DNA of 64,000 bases from the NCBI RefSeq assembly GCF_010095445.2, contig NZ_WFGV02000005.1, forward strand, positions 62,001 to 126,000, read 5' to 3'. This DNA is from Pseudomonas sp. TNT3 (GTDB lineage: Bacteria; Pseudomonadota; Gammaproteobacteria; Pseudomonadales; Pseudomonadaceae). A program made the translations under genes and the position numbers. Positions 60,963 to 64,000 of this stretch are shown piece by piece. The notes below the pieces were generated by a model. It ran no database searches, had not been told where the DNA came from, and saw only the letters and a list, made by a program, of their open reading frames with translations. Within the stretch, counting starts at the first letter, position 1. Every line of letters starts with the position of its first letter.

Positions 60963-61216
60963 AAGGGCACAAATTCTGGGTGCTCGCCATTTTGGCGTTC
61001 ATGACTAACGGCGCTTCGTTGTTGGGGTTCGGGCAAGGTTCGGCAGGGGCGGTGGCGCGGTCCATCGAAGCCAATCACAACATGGCGCACAACATTCAGA
61101 CGGCTAAAGCGTTGGGCATGCTGGCTGGCAATCCACCGATCAAACGCCAGGGTGATTTTTTCGGACCGTTCCAGGTGGATTGCTCGGCGTTGCAGATGTG
61201 TGAGGTGTTGGCGTAA
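60959..61216 (+). CDS. Small exported or membrane-anchored protein
   Basis: This 85-residue protein starts MKGHKFWVLAILAFMTNGASLLGFG, a signal peptide or single anchor. The rest is polar and ends VDCSALQMCEVLA with two cysteines six residues apart, which could form a disulphide in the periplasm. It is coupled to the upstream 70-residue gene by an ATGA overlap. No family is recognised. Confidence 0.62.
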   Translation: MKGHKFWVLAILAFMTNGASLLGFGQGSAGAVARSIEANHNMAHNIQTAKALGMLAGNPPIKRQGDFFGPFQVDCSALQMCEVLA

Positions 61217-61250
61217 ACACCAATCCTGAGCGCCTTATGGTCTGTGCCAT

Positions 61251-61271
61251 ATGCCCTATGCCCTATGCCCT
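61251..61271 (+). repeat. Three tandem copies of ATGCCCT
   Basis: Seven-base units at 61251-61257, 61258-61264 and 61265-61271 directly precede a REP element. They may be a slippage tract. Confidence 0.7.
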
Positions 61272-61367
61272 GTGGCGAGGGGATTTATCCCCGTTGGGTT
61301 GCGCAGCGACCCCAAGATTTATTGCCAGTGCTACGCACTGGAACGGGGATAAATCCCCTCGCCACAG
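61270..61367. repeat. REP/REPIN-type inverted repeat
   Basis: CTGTGGCGAGGGGATTTATC (from 61270) pairs with GATAAATCCCCTCGCCACAG (to 61367). It is of the same class as the element at 58490. Confidence 0.92.
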
Positions 61368-61395
61368 GTAACCTGGCCAGCACAGTCCATACAGG

Positions 61396-61432
61396 GAGCG
61401 CAGCCGAACGCAGGCTTCGCCAGCTGCTACAT
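61396..61432. repeat. REP half element downstream of the glutathione transferase gene
   Basis: GGGAGCGCAGCCGAACGCAG followed by GCTTCGCCAGCTGCTACA is a right half of the class seen at 22665. It lies in the gap before the convergent transferase gene. Confidence 0.7.
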
Positions 61433-61446
61433 GTAATTCGGCGTAC

Positions 61447-62043
61447 CTACTTTTGCATCACACCAATAAACAACGCCGACTCCAGAAACCGCTGTAACCA
61501 CACCTGCAACCGGCCATAAGGCGTCTGCCCGAACCACTCGCGATCCACGTGAGCGAATTGCCGCACAAACGGCATCAGCGCCACGTCCGCCAGACTCGGG
61601 TGCCCGGCCAGCAAGTAATCCCGTCCTGCCAGCAACCCATCGAGCTTGCGCAGGAACACCTCGCCTTCGGCGCGATACACCTCCATCGGCTGTTCAGGGT
61701 AGCGCTCGGCGTACTTGTAGCGATTGAGGTGCACCTTGAACACCTGATCATTCTCTTCAATCAACGTGTCGATCTGCGCCTGGCCCGCCGAATCATCCTT
61801 GAGCAGCCAATCCTGCGGATCATTCTGCGCCAGCGCCCAGCGCATGATCGACAGGCTTTCATCGATCACCTGGCCATCAGCGTTGAGGACCGGCACCGTG
61901 CCTTTGCTCGACAACGCGAGCATCTCGGCCGGTTTGGCCCTCAGGCTCACTTCGACAATGTCCACGGCAACCCCCGAGTAACGCAGGGCCATTCGTGCGC
62001 GCATGGCGTAAGGGCAGCGGCGGAAGGAATACAGCGTATTCAT
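61447..62043 (-). CDS. Glutathione S-transferase family protein
   Basis: This 198-residue protein has a thioredoxin-like N-terminal domain opening MNTLYSFRRCPYAMRARMAL, with CPYA as a redox-type cysteine centre and GTVPVL (about 48-53) and ESLSIMRW as the glutathione-site segments. A helical C-terminal domain follows. It may act as a glutathione-dependent reductase rather than a detoxifying transferase, because of the cysteine in place of the usual Ser/Tyr. The ATG overlaps the sbcC stop as ATGA, with the perfect GGAGG 6 bases upstream, so it is translated after sbcC. Confidence 0.88.
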   Translation of the reverse strand: MNTLYSFRRCPYAMRARMALRYSGVAVDIVEVSLRAKPAEMLALSSKGTVPVLNADGQVIDESLSIMRWALAQNDPQDWLLKDDSAGQAQIDTLIEENDQVFKVHLNRYKYAERYPEQPMEVYRAEGEVFLRKLDGLLAGRDYLLAGHPSLADVALMPFVRQFAHVDREWFGQTPYGRLQVWLQRFLESALFIGVMQK

Positions 62044-64000
62044 TTCACCTCCAGCGTACTCAGGCCATTGCCCTGGCGGTGGACCTGGATCTGTACGGGA
62101 ATCCGTTCATGCATTTCCTGAACGTGAGAAATCACCGCGACCTTGCGACCCTGGGCCTGCAAGCCATCGAGGGCGTCCATAGCCAGTTGCAGGGATTCGG
62201 GGTCAAGGCTGCCGAAGCCTTCGTCGATGAACAACGACTCGATCTTCAACGTGCTCGACGCCATCGATGCCAGCCCCAAGGCCAGGGCCAGCGACACCAG
62301 GAACGTCTCGCCACCGGACAGTGAATGCACCGAGCGCAATTCGTCGCCCATCTCGGTATCCATCACCAGCAAACCGAGCATGCTGCCGCCGCGTTTCAGG
62401 CGATAGCGTCGGACCAATTGGCGCAACTGCACGTTGGCGTGGTGCACCAGCAAATCGAGGTTGTAGGCCTGGGCAATCTTGCGGAAGGTGTCGCCCGTGG
62501 CCGAGCCGATCAAGGCACTCAACCGCGCCCAGCGCTGGAACTCGGTGTAGGCCGCGTCAATCTGTTGGGCCAGTGCCTGATTGGCGTTTTGCCGACGCTG
62601 GTCTTCGGCCTGTTCTGCGCGCAACTCCGCACATCGATGCTCGCTGGCGGTGAACTGGGTTTGCAGGTCCGCCAGCGCACTGGCCAACTGTTCGGCGTCG
62701 AGATTGCCGTTGTGCTGCGCCTGATGATTCAGCAGACGCTGATCCCGCTCCAGCAGCAACACCTTGGCTTGCTCAATGGCTTTTTCGCTTTGCTGCAAGC
62801 GTTGCCGCAACTCACTGACGTGCTGATCGTCGACGCTGAGCAACGTCTCCAGTCCGCCGTCGTCGAGCTCCGGATGCAGCGCTCGCCAATCGGCAATCTT
62901 GCTGCCCAGTTCGCGGTCCTCGGTTTCCAGGGCCGAGAGGCGTTCCTGGTGGGCCTTGAGCTCTGCGGCCAATTGGACCAGCTGCGTGCGCACGGTTTGC
63001 AGTTCCTGATGGGCCGTCGTTTCGGCGTTGCGTGCCTGTTCGACGGCAAGATCGAGTTGCTGCTGCCACTGTTCGGCGCTGGTGCGATCGCCCAGTAACT
63101 GCGTCAGTTTCTGCTGGCAAGCCTGCTGCTGTTCAGCAAGGGCATTGAACTGCGCCAGCGCGGTTTCCTGCTGCTGAAGGCGGGTGAGCTGGCGATCCTG
63201 TTCTTTCTCCAACACTTGCTGGCGTTGCTGCTGGTCGCTGATTTCATCCCGTTGCTGATCGAGCTGTTCCAGGCGCTGCGCGATCTGCTGGTCCAATTGC
63301 ATGAACGTTGCGGCCGGTTCGTTGCGCAAGGCCTCCAGCGTTTCAGCGGGTAGCAGCGTACTGAAGGCTGTCAGTTCTTCATCCAGGCGCTGGCGATCAC
63401 TGCTGAGTTCGCGCTGCTGGTTACTCAGGTGTTGAGCGGCTTGCAGGCTCGCCGTTTCGGCAGTGCGCAACTGCTGCGCCAGACGCGCGGCGTCCTGCTG
63501 CAGGGTGAGCAGGGCGGTTTGCCGTTGCTCATCCTGGGAGATGCTCTGATTCAACTGAGCGTTTTGCTGTGCCAGCCAGGTGTCGCGCTGATTGGCGTCT
63601 CTAGCCAGCAACTGTGTCGACAGCGAGTGCGCTTCGAGGGCCGGCGCCAGGCTCTGACGCTGAGTCTCAAGGTGTTCCTGCTGCTGCAGCAGTTCTTTTT
63701 GCTGAGCAATCAGGCCGCCCACTTCCGCACGCAAATCCGTGAGCTTTTCCTTGAGCAGGTCGACGGCTTTCTGGGCGTTGGCCTGCTCGCTTTCATCATG
63801 CCGACCCAGACTCTGCAGCAGTGCTTCAGGCTGATGATAGGGATGATCCGGGCTGCCACAGACCGGACAGGGCTGGTCGTCCTGCAGCTGTTCGCGCAGT
63901 TCTTCAACACTGGCACTGCGGGCCAGCCGCTGACGCTCCAGCAGCTCGCGGGTGACGGTCAGAGTCTGTTCGGCGATGACCAATTCGTGTTTGGTTTTTA
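62040..64000 (-). CDS. sbcC: Exonuclease subunit SbcC, C-terminal part
   Basis: SbcC is the ATPase and coiled-coil subunit of the SbcCD nuclease, which trims hairpins and blocked DNA ends. The gene enters from beyond 64000 with no stop in the frame; the visible 653 residues are the zinc hook CPVCGSPDHPYH near the start, the return coiled coil rich in Gln/Leu (about 60-480) and the C-terminal ATPase lobe with the ABC signature LSGGETFLVSLALALG and Walker B LFIDEGFGSLD. The N-terminal ATPase lobe and sbcD lie outside the window. Confidence 0.94.
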   Translation of the reverse strand, partial: KTKHELVIAEQTLTVTRELLERQRLARSASVEELREQLQDDQPCPVCGSPDHPYHQPEALLQSLGRHDESEQANAQKAVDLLKEKLTDLRAEVGGLIAQQKELLQQQEHLETQRQSLAPALEAHSLSTQLLARDANQRDTWLAQQNAQLNQSISQDEQRQTALLTLQQDAARLAQQLRTAETASLQAAQHLSNQQRELSSDRQRLDEELTAFSTLLPAETLEALRNEPAATFMQLDQQIAQRLEQLDQQRDEISDQQQRQQVLEKEQDRQLTRLQQQETALAQFNALAEQQQACQQKLTQLLGDRTSAEQWQQQLDLAVEQARNAETTAHQELQTVRTQLVQLAAELKAHQERLSALETEDRELGSKIADWRALHPELDDGGLETLLSVDDQHVSELRQRLQQSEKAIEQAKVLLLERDQRLLNHQAQHNGNLDAEQLASALADLQTQFTASEHRCAELRAEQAEDQRRQNANQALAQQIDAAYTEFQRWARLSALIGSATGDTFRKIAQAYNLDLLVHHANVQLRQLVRRYRLKRGGSMLGLLVMDTEMGDELRSVHSLSGGETFLVSLALALGLASMASSTLKIESLFIDEGFGSLDPESLQLAMDALDGLQAQGRKVAVISHVQEMHERIPVQIQVHRQGNGLSTLEVK

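Noticed and set aside
2830..61432. Possible CRISPR array from the recurring repeats
   Set aside because: The repeats are dispersed inverted hairpins with no regular spacing and no cas genes; they are REP/REPIN elements.
1..64000. tRNA, rRNA, prophage or insertion sequences
   Set aside because: I saw no cloverleaf-like segments, rRNA signature, transposase or integrase among the coding frames. A tRNAscan and Rfam search would be needed to exclude small RNAs fully.

Overview
The window looks like a chromosomal segment of a fluorescent-group Pseudomonas. It is GC-rich. Several gene orders match what I remember of P. aeruginosa: fabI, the npp peptide transporter, mltD, gloB, a methyltransferase, rnhA, dnaQ and ldcA (about 14.4-29.9 kb), and DUF1853, nadK, a phosphoesterase, a rhomboid protease, DUF1315, DUF2797 and pepN (34-41.7 kb). 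The gaps carry many inverted REP/REPIN-type repeats typical of this group. I found no rRNA, tRNA, CRISPR array, prophage or insertion sequence. The species assignment rests on recalled synteny and protein similarity, not on a search.

Layout. 0-7 kb: a universal stress protein fragment, tRNA hydroxylase MiaE, a GFA-family protein, a thioesterase, manganese exporter MntP behind a yybP-ykoY manganese riboswitch, a tight ada-AlkA alkylation-repair pair, two LysE-type exporters and an AraC regulator. 7-12 kb: a ppyR-nnrS nitric-oxide-type operon with a sigma-54-like promoter and three evenly built GTC-N5-GAC sites, then a three-gene periplasmic molybdenum hydroxylase with its own cytochrome c. 12-14.3 kb: a diguanylate cyclase, a VOC protein and a divergent LysR regulator. 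14.3-30 kb: the fabI/npp/mltD/gloB/rnhA/dnaQ/ldcA core block. 30-34 kb: GNAT, LysR, a small unknown protein, an FMN reductase and an orphan ArsB. 34-42.4 kb: the nadK-to-pepN block and a reductase-like protein. 42.4-46.5 kb: a YCF48-like propeller protein paired with an MMPL/RND exporter. 46.5-51.4 kb: one very large DUF6543/dermonecrotic-toxin-like protein of 1621 residues. 51.5-58.5 kb: a catabolic module for a sugar acid (probably L-arabonate) with its FadR-type regulator. 58.5-64 kb: a small acidic protein, a lactonase-like propeller, three small exported or membrane proteins, a glutathione transferase and the C-terminal half of SbcC.

How genes work together. The sugar-acid module is a complete route from aldonate to 2-oxoglutarate: MFS uptake, IlvD/Edd dehydratase, AraD1-type second dehydratase and semialdehyde dehydrogenase, with FadR-type operators visible in the divergent promoter. 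The npp genes form a five-gene peptide/peptidyl-nucleoside importer with two binding proteins. Ada and AlkA jointly repair alkylated DNA. The most striking regulatory region is upstream of ppyR-nnrS. The least understood coding regions are the 1621-residue toxin-like protein and the small protein pair at 60.75-61.2 kb.
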